This document shows positions 1 to 11,025 of a DNA stretch of 64,000 nucleotides, one piece after another. Under the pieces are notes generated by a model. That model saw only the letters and a list, made by a program, of their open reading frames with translations. It did not search any database and had not been told where the DNA came from. Positions within the stretch are counted from its first letter, which is position 1. Every line of letters begins with the position of its first letter. Source of the stretch: Bolinopsis microptera (Eukaryota; Ctenophora; Tentaculata; Lobata; Bolinopsidae); the NCBI RefSeq assembly GCF_026151205.1, contig NC_087081.1, positions 14,792,340 to 14,856,339 on the forward strand, written 5' to 3'. The position numbers and the translations under genes are program-made.

Positions 1-1184
1 AGTTATTAGTATTAGTGTTTACTCAACTTTGTTAGATCATCATTTTCAGAAAACTTTATTGCTTTAGTCATACTGTGTATACTTTGAATTCTCCGACGGT
101 TTTTTTGTTTTTATTTTAGCGTTTGTCATTATGAATTCGGAAGTTTCAGCTTCTAAATCTTAAAGTTTTTATAATGTAGTAGTAGTACGTGCTAAACCAC
201 AATCGATCTTCGAATTTTCTAAAAGGGCCCCCGACAGTTGAAACCAAGTATTTTCGAATCACCCCCCTGACAGTGACATATAGGGTTAGATTTAAAATTG
301 TCCCCTGACGAGATATTGGCGAAAAACTGTCTCGATCACGTGATATGACCGTATAAGGAAGTAAGTCTAATTTCTCGTTAGGGTTAGGGTTTTAGTGTAT
401 GCTTTTGTTAAAGATAGGGTTAGGGTTACGGTTGGGATCAGATTAGATGGCTAGGATTTCGAAAAGTCGCTCAGGACCAGCTACAGAACGGGTTAAAAAA
501 GTCACGTGACAGTCGAGTGTAGAGTGATTAATCATCATCCAAGTCCGTACCTAAATTCGGAAGGCTGTGGATGTGATTGGTTTCATTATCATATACTTAA
601 TTTTATAGTTATAGTTATAGAAAACGTTATATTTTGAATTTGGCCCCCTTATGAAGAAAATCATTTCTACAGTCTACACCCCTGGCAGCGCGTTATATCA
701 GCGAGATGCACCACTGACTGGGTCACGTTGAGCTGCGAAGGATCGACATCCTCAATTAATGGCATACAGTTTACCGCAAACCTTTTTGAGCATTTTGCTC
801 ATGCATATTATTAGTATTAGGGCCTGCCAGCATTTTTTATGAAATAAGTGTTGTTCGTAAAACTAAAAGGAACAAGAAAATGAATGCAAATTGCAGTCTT
901 TCAATTCGGAACATTTTTTCATTTCTTATTGCCAGATTCTCTGATAGCAAAATTCGGATTTGCTATCAGGATGAGAATCTGGCAATGAGAAATGAAAAAT
1001 CCAGCAAGATTTTGTTGTGCACAGTCCCAGAAATTTTTAAATTATGCGTACACTTATAGTTTAAGTTACAATAGTTGAACATGCCCAAGGTAAATCATTC
1101 TGTTGTCACTAAGCTTTTTCATGCTATGTTTAATACGAACTGATATTAATTGTGTCATCATTTCAATTTAGCAGGATATTGGTA
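1..1184. other. Region upstream of the aerolysin-like gene
   Basis: No coding region is recognised here. Short TTAGGG-like runs occur near 379-430 but are too few to be a telomere. A long imperfect hairpin lies at 914-999 and is listed separately. A start-like ATGCCCAAG followed by GTAAAT lies near 1081, but joining it to the downstream acceptor-like site at 1171 does not keep the main reading frame, so I do not call it an exon. Confidence 0.5.
914..999. repeat. Imperfect hairpin, about 38-bp arms
   Basis: The left arm (914-951) reads through a T-run, CATTTCTTATTGCCAGATTCT and a CTGATAGCAAA end. The right arm (960-999) is its near-complement with a few extra bases. The loop is about 8 bases. 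It could be a small foldback transposon or a structured RNA. It lies about 190 bp before the aerolysin-like start codon. Confidence 0.6.
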
Positions 1185-2699
1185 ATGACAATCATCACAC
1201 TCTTAGTGAAAAGTTATACCTGGGAAGGTGCAGCAACCGATCTGACATCTACATTGTGGGATAGAGGGGTAAAGAAAGGGTCTATACTATGGATAGATGC
1301 TCACTGCGAGGGAGAAATCAATTCTTTGTGTCACCTCACAGCATATTGGGATGACAGGTTCGAGACGACCGAGGAGAAAACCCATATAAAGTACAAACTG
1401 ATAAACAATTCATTCTCATGGGAAAACTTCTACAACCAAGCAGATCAGTTTGTCTCTATGTTGGAGCCAAGAGATGTCATTTCCATCACAGCCTCCTGCA
1501 GCTTAAGCTTACCTATAACTCCAATAGCGCCGTTTATCAATACCAGTAGTATGGCCGTTTTATTTGTCTTCTACTTCGACAAATACTACTACCACAACAA
1601 TTTTGAGTTGACAATATGGGGCGATCCCAACTCCGCGATCCCAACCCCTGCAGTGATAAATGAAATACCAATTGAATTACCGGGTGGCGGTCATGGAATA
1701 ATGCCTCCACTGATGGGTCCAGTTATCACCGGCAAATTGACAATGGATATGCTCGGCGTGCCGAAACTCAATATATCTAGGCCTATTATAAGGGAAAAGC
1801 AAATCATAAAGCACTGCGAGGTAAGAGATAATGACTGGAACGGTGCCGCAGAAAGAATTATCAGTGAGCTAGAAAACAAAGGGGCTAAGGCAGGACAAAT
1901 AATTGCGATAGACGCGCATAATAATGCCGCTACTGGACAAGCGATCTTCTCTGCGTGGTGGAACGAGTCACTCCCTAATTTCGGAGACTTAAACGGATAT
2001 ATGATGAAGGAGGGAATAAATAATTTGAACTCTTGGGAAGCACAGGCAATCGAAGCAAGAGATTTTATTACAAACCTACAGAGTGTTGGAAATGGAAAAA
2101 CTATAAAAGTCTTCTCATTCACCTCTTGTATTAACAATTTCGTATTGTCTTATGGAGTGACATATACTTTCTACGCAAAAGATGAGGTAGTAAAAGATGG
2201 GTTTATCCTGGATGAAGAGAACATCAAAAAAAAGGAACCAGTGAGATGCATGCAAATACCAGCATCAACTCACGATAACCCAACTGATGTGATTACTGAC
2301 TATACGTTAACATTGAGTGAATCATCTGAAAAGACATCTACTTTCACGAGTACCTACGAGCGTACATCTGGCTGGAAGTTGACTGCAGGGGCTAATATCA
2401 CGCTTCCTGACATTCCAGTGACCATATCTACAACCGCTGAGAAAAACCAATCAGAAACATGGAAAGAAATGAAAGAATTTTTTACCAAAGAGAGCAATGC
2501 TCTTCAAACTACAACGAAATTTAACATTCCGGCACAATCGATCTTAGTTGTAAAAGTTATTGAGGAAATAAGCGAATTTTCTGCCCCCTACAAAATGACG
2601 ATGGTATCAGGGAGGGTTTCCAGCGGAATCTGGATAACTAAGAAAAGAGCTGTAACCACAAGTAGTAAACCCTTCCCGTTGGATACACCAGGTCAGTAA
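1185..2699 (+). CDS. Aerolysin/ETX-MTX2-like pore-forming protein with duplicated N-terminal domain
   Basis: The single open frame is intact and encodes 504 residues from the ATG at 1185. The frame is open a further 11 codons upstream, but that stretch contains a plausible acceptor ending TTTAG at 1171, so an upstream exon or leader is possible. The last third (roughly residues 365-490) is rich in alternating Ser/Thr, with LTLSESSEKTSTFTSTYERT, then an amphipathic TTAEKNQSETWKE stretch and an IPAQSILVVKVIEE strand. This is the pattern of the aerolysin-like ETX/MTX2 fold, which assembles into membrane beta-barrels. The N-terminal part holds two related modules: LWDRGVKKGSILWIDAH near the start and LENKGAKAGQIIAIDAH near residue 230. 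I do not recognise that module. No convincing signal peptide is seen, and hydralysins of hydrozoans are also described as lacking one. The fold assignment is by eye from strand pattern. Confidence 0.6.
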   Translation: MTIITLLVKSYTWEGAATDLTSTLWDRGVKKGSILWIDAHCEGEINSLCHLTAYWDDRFETTEEKTHIKYKLINNSFSWENFYNQADQFVSMLEPRDVISITASCSLSLPITPIAPFINTSSMAVLFVFYFDKYYYHNNFELTIWGDPNSAIPTPAVINEIPIELPGGGHGIMPPLMGPVITGKLTMDMLGVPKLNISRPIIREKQIIKHCEVRDNDWNGAAERIISELENKGAKAGQIIAIDAHNNAATGQAIFSAWWNESLPNFGDLNGYMMKEGINNLNSWEAQAIEARDFITNLQSVGNGKTIKVFSFTSCINNFVLSYGVTYTFYAKDEVVKDGFILDEENIKKKEPVRCMQIPASTHDNPTDVITDYTLTLSESSEKTSTFTSTYERTSGWKLTAGANITLPDIPVTISTTAEKNQSETWKEMKEFFTKESNALQTTTKFNIPAQSILVVKVIEEISEFSAPYKMTMVSGRVSSGIWITKKRAVTTSSKPFPLDTPGQ

Positions 2700-2837
2700 G
2701 ATCTATAAATATTATTTTTCAAACGTTACATTTTTTCCCGATCCATGACTCGTGCCGAAGGCACAAAAGAGTCAAGGACAAGGGTTAGCGATCGAGGTTT
2801 TTTTTTGTATATGGTAGCTTTGCGACCGTGCCTGCGA

Positions 2838-2880
2838 GCGTGCGTGCGTGCGTGCGTGCGTGCGTACGTGCCTGCGAGCA
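2838..2880. repeat. (GTGC)n microsatellite
   Basis: A run of GCGTGCGTGCGTGC with flanking GTGCCTGCGAGC copies. The small open frames across it are by-products of the repeat. Confidence 0.85.
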
Positions 2881-2899
2881 CTGTTATCGCCCATGTGAC

Positions 2900-5800
2900 T
2901 ACCTGCGCAAAGTTATTTTGCGTGATAATCTGAATTATATAATTGTTGGCGCGCGGCGCTAAACCAACCAAGTAAATTATTAATTTCATCATGTACGTAT
3001 CCCACTAGGCACTAATTGATAGCATATTATTATTATTTTGAGTTAGTATTACTATTTTGCACAGATCCGTGCCAGGTTGCATAAACAATAAACATATGGT
3101 TACATAGCTTAGAAGTATACACGATTTTCAAATTCAATAAAAAATTATATTAACTGGGCGGCGCTCGGCAGTCGGCATGTCACTTCGCCATATTTGCATG
3201 TTTATATAAACAGTAAAGACTGGGCCGTCCCCAGGTTGTATGGAATATGATAAATACGCCATCACGGATCGGGAAATTGAGCGGCCATCCACAAAAGAAA
3301 AGCGGCCGCATTTCTTGTTTATGGAGTGATAAATCATAAAAGGATTATAAAAATTAAAAACGTTACAAAAATACAAACGTAGGATTAGATTGATGAAACT
3401 TTAGATCTTATTTTTAGGTGTTAAAATATATTGAAAATGATTAAATACTAGTCTGTAACATGATTATGATATGCAATAAACTTTTATATTATTAATATTA
3501 TTATTATTAACAAACACTTCTTCAGGTGACGTGATCAAAAGAGAACTTGATAACACGGACCTCTATACTTAGCCGGACTTCGCATGCTACGTGACGCATA
3601 TAATGGCGGTTGGGCGCTACTGCAAGCGCGAGAGGGGTCTGGTTAGATCTGTACGTGAGAGCCTTGATTTATTCTGTGGATCTCTTTCAGTGACTCCAGA
3701 TATTACCTCTGAACACGTAACGGACTTTGAAACAAAATCTCCTCAAATCTAACAAAAACTTAATAGTTTGACTTTGAACGCGAAAAATTAGCATGAATAA
3801 TACATCTTTATCTAGATTTTAATTTTTACTGTAACAATTGCAAATTAGTTTCCTAAATCTAGGAAAGCATTTTTATAAGTTAGAAATGTGAAATAATTTC
3901 ATGGCAAAAATGCAAAGAGATTGCAAATATTAGATGACTAGTGTAACCCGTGCCTACAGTACAGCAATTATAACGTATATAATAAACTCGAATAAATTAT
4001 TCGTCTGTAAAATCTGACGGGAGACCAAACACGGTACTGCACACTATAAGTATACAAGTATGACTAATAGTAATATAACTTATATTATTATTGATAACTC
4101 TAACTGATCATATGTGAATGATTTAACTTCTGCGACACCGGTAATACTAATCGTTGTTTTTATTTCTCTTATTCTTAATACGAAAGTGTAAAATATTTTG
4201 AAAATTGAAAATCAAAAACAATTTCAACGAAATGGAATTTTTTTTTATAATTTTGATATAATATAACCCATAACCAGTCAATTAAAATTAGCTTTCCCAT
4301 ATATGTGACATATCCCGCAAGGCGAAATTTATTTGGATATCACAAAATATGACTGATATATTGATATTCAGAATTATACCGGGTATAGTAGCAGCTGTAC
4401 TTAGTACTTTTACTGGGCGGTGCTCAGCCTGTAATTCTGCTGCATCTCTATTATTAAGATTTATGTATATGAACATTATACTTAAAGCCTGGGGTAACCG
4501 CCATGATATTGCTACAGCCACCGGTAGTTAATCTTAAAATGAGAACAATTAGTGGGTTAACAAAGGATAGTACAAGTCACGATTGAGGTTCTGGGAGCAA
4601 GACTTCTGGCGAAAACTTAGAGAAATGGACATTTATCAAACCGTTCCAATTTTCCCATTTTCAAATATGAGCTGACTAAAAGTTCACCATTTTGACGGAG
4701 TCTATGTCCAGCGACCGATTATCGAGTTCAGTGTAAATAGAACAAAACATGATTGAGGTCAGAAGTAATGGAATAGCCATACTCATAGGATAAGTTTCCT
4801 TAATCATAGCAAAATTTGTTATCAGTATGCTTTATTATAGTGATATAAAAGTATAAATGAACGCGGATCAGTGAATACCGTGAACAGTAAACGCTGTAAA
4901 CTTAAAGTTTTGTGGAAATTATACCTTATGAGTATTGCTGAAAGCACAGTGTAAGGCCTACACGGACCGCCTCTAACTAGTCAATCCCTGTTTACATGCC
5001 GTGTAGCAGGGGACTAGAAAGAGCTAAACTAGTAAGCGGGGCATAGCCAATACACTATACTTCCATCATTGAGTATATTACCAACCAGAAGGAAAATTTC
5101 CTTGTGTTTGGAATCTACCAAGACGAAAGTTGTACAATCCAGCGAAATTCCTTATATCTTAGACTTAACCGCAAACTATTAAATATGAGCTAAGGCCCTC
5201 GAACACTTTCACGGATAATGAATGGCGAATGAAAAATAAGGTAACCGTTGAGGATTGATCAAGCCCAAAGCGCAGGACGTAATCTCGTCACATGCACGCG
5301 TTCTCCATGGCAACAGACCAGGGCGCCATGAAAAGCTTCCCTCACACGTTAAACCTCAGTTTTTTATTCGTTTCTAATACATTCACTTATAGTGCGTCCG
5401 CCCTATCGTTTCGTTTGGAAAATTCAGGAAAATTCAAAGTTAAAAGATTATCTACAGTTGTCTGACATTCAAGTTACTAATACTATGGTGTATGGGTCAG
5501 ACTTACAGTACACAACTTTTTAGTGATATTGTAAGTAAGATTTAAAGCCTTTACGGCCTTTTCAATTTCATTGTTTTTGACATCAACCTTCACTATTAGT
5601 TTTTTTGGCCGTGGTGCTTAGAGTAATTATTTTGTTTAAAAACCAGTAACCACAAAGACATTTTGTAGGTTTACAACCTACCAGGACGCGCACCGAGTTG
5701 GACCCAATATATGGAACAGATATTTTGGGAAAGTCACCCGTTAAAGACATTTATGCTTTTAATCTTTTAATCGATTTGTTAAGGCCGATTTTTCTGATTA

Positions 5801-6400
5801 ATTTTTATGAAGAGCTGTATTAGTAAACTTTTCTACGTCATACATACTACGTTGCGTCCTGCAATTATGTATTCATCCAATTTCTCATCACTTGCCATAA
5901 CTTTTACTTTTCGGTTGTTCCTGTCGGTTTTAGTCTCAAATATATAATAAAACAAATATTTAATAAAACAAATAATTATTTTTACGGCACAATCAAACAA
6001 TATCAATAATAAATAAATCAGGGGAGGTTTGAAGAGGTTTTAAGTACCGAAGGCCACTGCTTATCTTTAGGATTTGAGAGTGACCTGTGCTTGAAACCCC
6101 CTCAACCATCCACTACGTCAATATACTTATTATACAAATATAGAAAAATATAATAATCTAAAATTACTTATTGGTTTAGTTTGGTGACAAAGGAGAGCCC
6201 AGTTGAGTTTTAGTTTAGCTTTAGGTTTTGAATCACAGTTTAAAAGGTTAGCCATGTTTCATGGCAGAGAGAGATATCATGTGTGCATAGCCGTACCGGA
6301 TGTAGAGTTTGAGATATAATATAGATTAGTTACCATGTACTAGGGTCATCTCGATTTTGGAGGGATAGCAAGTGCTTTTTAAGGTTAGATTTAATAACAC
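2900..6400. other. AT-rich intergenic region, no gene seen
   Basis: About 3.5 kb with no supported reading frame, tRNA-like fold or long repeat. Two weakly similar GC-richer patches (around 3155-3175 and 4412-4432, both with CTGGGCGG and GCTC) suggest a diverged dispersed repeat. Confidence 0.5.
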
Positions 6401-6429
6401 CTGACGAAGCTGATAAGTCTGAATTCTTG

Positions 6430-7905
6430 GAAGAACCCGGGATTATTATCCCATCTACATTAGCATCACATATTTCGAATACATAGGGGCAGGGGGCTGA
6501 GGTCATTCCAAATTTTCTTAGAGGTGTACAAAAAGTTCTGTTGGGAGATATCTAACCTCAGTAATGGGACAATCAGACGAAGTTTTTCATTTCTAGGACA
6601 GAACTTGAAAAGATCTTTAATCGACTGGGGGACATCAAATTTAAGAATTTTGAATAGTTCCATAAATGTATGGTACATGTGCAGATTCTCCAGGTTCATA
6701 ATTTTCTGCTCGGTGAATAGCGGTTTAGTGTGTTCTAGACAGTAGTTCTTGCTAGCCATATGTTCGTTATAAGTTCTTGAACGTGCACAGGTTAAATAGT
6801 ATTCTTTATGATCAAAATTGGGAATGTTACCAAATAGCAGTCTTATACATCGTTTTTGAATTGCAAAGATTTTATTCAGCTTATGTTTAGGGATCCCACC
6901 CCAGCAACTTATACAATAGCTAAGATGTGACATAAAAAGAGCATTGTATAGTTTCAAATATTCAGATTTGGGAATGAATTTGCAAATTCTCTTAATCGAT
7001 ACAATACTGGAGTTCAGCTTTAAAGATAAATGATTAAGATGTGGTTCCCAGCTTAGCTGTTCGTCTATTATCACCCCAAGAAACTTTGTACATTGAACTT
7101 TTTCAAGCTTTTTGCCATCTATTAAAATCGTTAGATTCCTGTTAAAGGGCCGTGTTCTGGCACAGGTCTGTGTTGCTCTTGACAAACCTGGCTGAAAATG
7201 CATATAACAACTTTTGCCTGCATTTATATGTAACTTGTTAGACTCCATATAGTTACTGACTTGTTTCATTACATGATTAAAGCTTTTTCAAAAGCTTCCT
7301 GTGCTGAACTACCTATCACAAAAATATTTGTATCATCAGCAAACAGGACGAATTCAGCCAAGCTTGAGGAGCTCACAATATCATTTATATAAATCAGAAA
7401 TAGTAGAGGTCCTAACACTGACCCCTGGGGTACACCATACTCAACTGAACACTTGTCCGACTTTTCAGTTTGAAAAGAAGTTACTTGGCTACGGTTTGTT
7501 AGATCGAATAGCTAGCAAGAGTTTTTAGTGCAATACCTCTTACTCCATAGTGTTCAAGTTTATGCAGGAGTTTATCGTGCTCAATTGTGTCAAATGCTAT
7601 ACTTAGATCAATAAATATTCCAATTACATGATTTTTCTGTTCAATCTCATTAAGTATTTTATTGACAGAATAGTTTACGGCATGAGATGTTGAGTGTTGT
7701 TTTCTAAAACCAAATTGTCGATCATAAATCACGTTCATAGCACTGAGGTAATTATATAACCTATTATAAATTATTTTTTCAAGTATTTTTCCAAATATCG
7801 GTAATGTAGAAACACTAAACAGGTCGATAGTTATCAAGGCATCGTGAGTCTCCTTTTTTATAAATTGGTGTAATAGAGCCCGTTTTAAGCTTGTTTGGAA
7901 AGACC
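6430..7905 (-). mobile_element. CR1/Jockey-type LINE fragment, decayed
   Basis: Reading on the minus strand, the reverse transcriptase runs from about 7900 down to 6466. In order it shows ITPIYKKGDSRCLDNYRP (near 7850), FGKILEKIIYNRLYNYLS, FIDLSIAFDTIEHDKLLHKL, YGVPQGSVLGPLLFLIYIND (about 7430-7370) and the catalytic FADDTNIFV (near 7330). It then continues into a 267-aa stretch with LHINAGKSCYMHF, CTKFLGVIID and LKLYNALFMSHLSYCISCWG, typical of the RT thumb of CR1/Jockey-like LINEs. The frame changes at least twice, and a stop follows NYRPV, so the protein is broken. The endonuclease half is missing, so this is a 5'-truncated copy. The exact 3' end was not found. Confidence 0.85.
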
Positions 7906-8859
7906 TATAGGATAATGCAAACGTAGAACTCTTAAAGCTTTAAAGCATCCCCAGTGCGAACCCAAATTACCAGCAGTATTAGGGAAGCCGACTTGAGCTT
8001 GACGCTAATTTAGCCAATCAGATCACGCTAACAGCCCTCCTAAAGACGTAAAATGAACTGGCTCCAAAACACGTTGACTAAAATTTCGATTTGAAAAGTT
8101 TTATAAAGAAATATTATGCAACTACCTATTTCTTATTTATTTGCACGTGGGCGGTCGTACAGTGTACAAAAACAATTCTCTGAATTATATAAAGAAATTT
8201 CCTGGGAAAAGGGCAAGCCCCTGTTGCCACTTCCAAGCACAAATCCACTAAAGATTTCAACACAATTTATAAGGCTTGGGAAGTCTGGGATCCAAAAATT
8301 CCTGTGCTCCACGGAGTAAGGGATTTTTGACCCGAACAATTTTAGTTCGGATGATTTTATTCACCTCACCAATCACCATCCCCGTAGAACGCTTCCTCGT
8401 TACAGTTTTGGTAACCAATAACTTATAACTTTCAAAAGTCATCCCCTACCAACTTTATGGTTTATCGACCTAGTTCATCCTCTGCTAGGTAATAAACCTC
8501 AAAAGTCTAAGGCCTCATCATCCTCATTCTTAATCACAAGCATGTTGTAATGCATCGTCACCATCGTTTTACCTTCAATAGGTTGATCAACTTTATTATT
8601 GTTTATTTTGTTTGACGATGCTTATATATTATATAACTATTTAAATCCTTGCCATTTGACGTTAGTGTCACCTTTATTCAAGTATTTTATTAGTATCGAA
8701 AAAGTCAACTTGAAATTAACGACCAATCAATATTCGTAATGAGCAACGAGCAAATATTGAGCACCTCCTAAGCCGTACGGACGGCCTTACAATTTACGCA
8801 TTAAGACTATAGTCCTGGTAGGACATTTACCGTTAAGCCTTATCGGAGTAAGAGAGTCA
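7906..8859. other. Interval between LINE fragments
   Basis: No gene or clear repeat is seen. The small overlapping frames around 8116-8442 have no recognisable domain. Confidence 0.4.
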
Positions 8860-9680
8860 CGGCGGAGAAGATAACAGACACTGGTTTTGCAGATGACATT
8901 GCTCTGATAGCAGATACTGTAAAGGAGGCAGAGATGCTGATGCTAGAGGTAGAAAGAGTTGCTGCTACAGTGGGACTTAAAATGAATGAAGGGAAAACCA
9001 AATTCATTACTCAGAACATTGAGAACCCTGATACCATCAAGTCCCTGGGTAACAACACAATAGAGCACGTGGAAGACTTTACTTATCTTGGTTCTAGAAT
9101 CAGAGACAGTGAGAGTGATATCAGGGTTAGGAAAGGAAGAGCATGGGGAGCATTCCACACTCTCAAAAAACTTTGGAAAGCTAACCTTAGAAAGTCTATC
9201 AAGACCAGAGTGTTCACAGCACTAGTCGAGTCGGTGCTTCTATACGGTTCTGAGACTTGGACTATGACGAAAAGGCTAGAGAAGATGGTTGATGGTTGCT
9301 ATACACGAATGTTAAGAATGGCCCTTAACATCAATTAATATCGAGACCATGTCCGCAACCACAGCCTGTACGGTGATCTTCCCAAAATCAGCTCCAAGAT
9401 AACCCAACGAAGGCTCAGACTTGCAGGTCATGCTCACCGACATCCGGAGCTGACTCTGAACAAACTGATCCTCTGGAAGCCGAGTCATGGGCATACTAAC
9501 AGGGGGCGACCTTACTTAACACTACTAGATAACCTAAAAGCAGATACTGGGCTGAAATCAGTAGATGAGATAGCTAGACTGATGGAGGACAGAAAGCTGT
9601 GGAGAAAGCTGTTGTCAATGGATCTCGGGAATACTACCCGCCTTAAATCAAGTAAGTCAGTAGGACATTGAGCTCCGTGA
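8860..9680 (+). mobile_element. 5'-truncated RTE-type LINE fragment
   Basis: The translation begins at the RT active site (TGFADDIALIADTVKEAEML) and continues with GLKMNEGKTKFITQN, FTYLGSRIRDSESDIRVRKG and LLYGSETWTMTKRLEK. After an in-frame stop following ALNIN near 9338 the same frame goes on with YGDLPKISSKITQRRLRLAG and LMEDRKLWRKLLSM. It is the same family as the near-complete element at 10.3-14.0 kb, which has SWKDKV at the position of the stop, but clearly diverged from it. Only the last third of the protein is left. Confidence 0.85.
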
Positions 9681-9993
9681 CCCAGATAGCTGCACGAGCT
9701 TAAGATAGGCCATTTAAATCATAAGCTAACCAGGCGAATAATTGGTTTATTGGCGGTCCTCCTGGCATGAGGATCTGGAGCCATAATATAAATTCCATCC
9801 GCCACAAGCTCGTGCCTTGTATCGGTTTGCCCTTTAATCGTCTTGGTGCCGGTTCATCATGATCCAATCCTGATCTCTCCCTCCTTTTGGACTCAACTTC
9901 ACCTCAGGTTATGTACCCTTTCTTTGTTTTATATACGTCTGAATGAGACTTAAGACAATGTCTCTAAGCAAACTAGATTTCCCAATCAATGAC

Positions 9994-10286
9994 CATCACG
10001 TTACTTAGCACTTTAGTATTTCTCTAACATATAGCCCATCACGTTACTTAGCACTTTAGTATTTCTCTAACATATAGCCCATCACGTTACTTAGCACTTT
10101 AGTATTTCTCTAATATATAGCCCATCACGTTACTTAGCACTTTAGTATTTCTCTAACATATAGCCCATCACGTTACTTAGCACTTTAGTATTTCTCTAAC
10201 ATATAGCCCATCACGTTACTTAGCACTTTAGTATTTCTCTAACATATAGCCCATCACGTTACTTAGCACTTTAGTATTTCTCTAAC
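9994..10286. repeat. 43-bp tandem array, left block
   Basis: Nearly seven copies of a unit beginning CATCACGTTACTTAGCAC and ending CTCTAACATATAGCC. The same array resumes after the LINE at 14017, so the two blocks were once one array split by the insertion. Confidence 0.9.
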
Positions 10287-10510
10287 TTCCACACTTGCAT
10301 TCTACCGTCCTACTGCACTCAGTCCTAGTTAGGTGTCAGCACTACACTACATATACCGGCCTATCATCCCACATCCTCACTTCCACACTTGCATTCTACC
10401 GTCCTACTGCACTCAGTCCTAGTTAGGTGTCAGCACTACACTACATATACCGGCCTATCATCCCACATCCTCACTTCCACACTTGCATTCTACCGTCCTA
10501 CTGCACCATC
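10287..10510. repeat. 94-bp tandem repeats, possible LINE 5' monomers
   Basis: Units start TTCCACACTTGCATTCTACC at 10287, 10381 and 10475; the third is incomplete. They lie exactly between the 43-bp array and the LINE leader. They may therefore be 5'-UTR monomers of the LINE rather than host sequence. This is an inference from position. Confidence 0.7.
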
Positions 10511-11025
10511 CCACATATCCTCGGCTTTGATCAAATTATTTGAGGCACAGTGTATAACACTATAACTATAGTTGGCATTTCTGTTGGGCAAAAACGTTTT
10601 GGCAATATATTGGCAGTTGGGATAGTGCTAAGCACTCTAAACTATAAAGGTGCATGGGAATGTTGGATTATGGTATGGTTGTCATATTGCTGGTGTGGCG
10701 TCCGCAATATTATCAGTCGCCTTTGAAAATCTACTACAGATTTTCTTTCTGTATATCACTATACAGTTCCTCTTTAGAAAAAGTGCATGTGACAAGTAAC
10801 GAGACAAGGATGCTCTAGGATCAGGAGCGACAAATGATCAATTGTTCTAGACGTGAGGCTTTCTGCAGTAACGGCCCTAGCGAACAGGGGGATGGTTGTT
10901 CGCTTGAGTACTATGATGCGGTTATACAAGTCTGGCAAAACAATTTGTGACCTGCCTATTGGCCGGGCGCCGCCGTAGACTCAACACATGGTGTGTGGGG
11001 TATTTACCTCGGGCACACACCTTAA

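Noticed and set aside
379-430. Telomere-like TTAGGG run
   Set aside because: Only two or three imperfect copies within unique sequence, so not a telomere.
2726-2992. Arg/His/Ala- and Cys/Arg-rich small frames
   Set aside because: Produced by the GTGC microsatellite.
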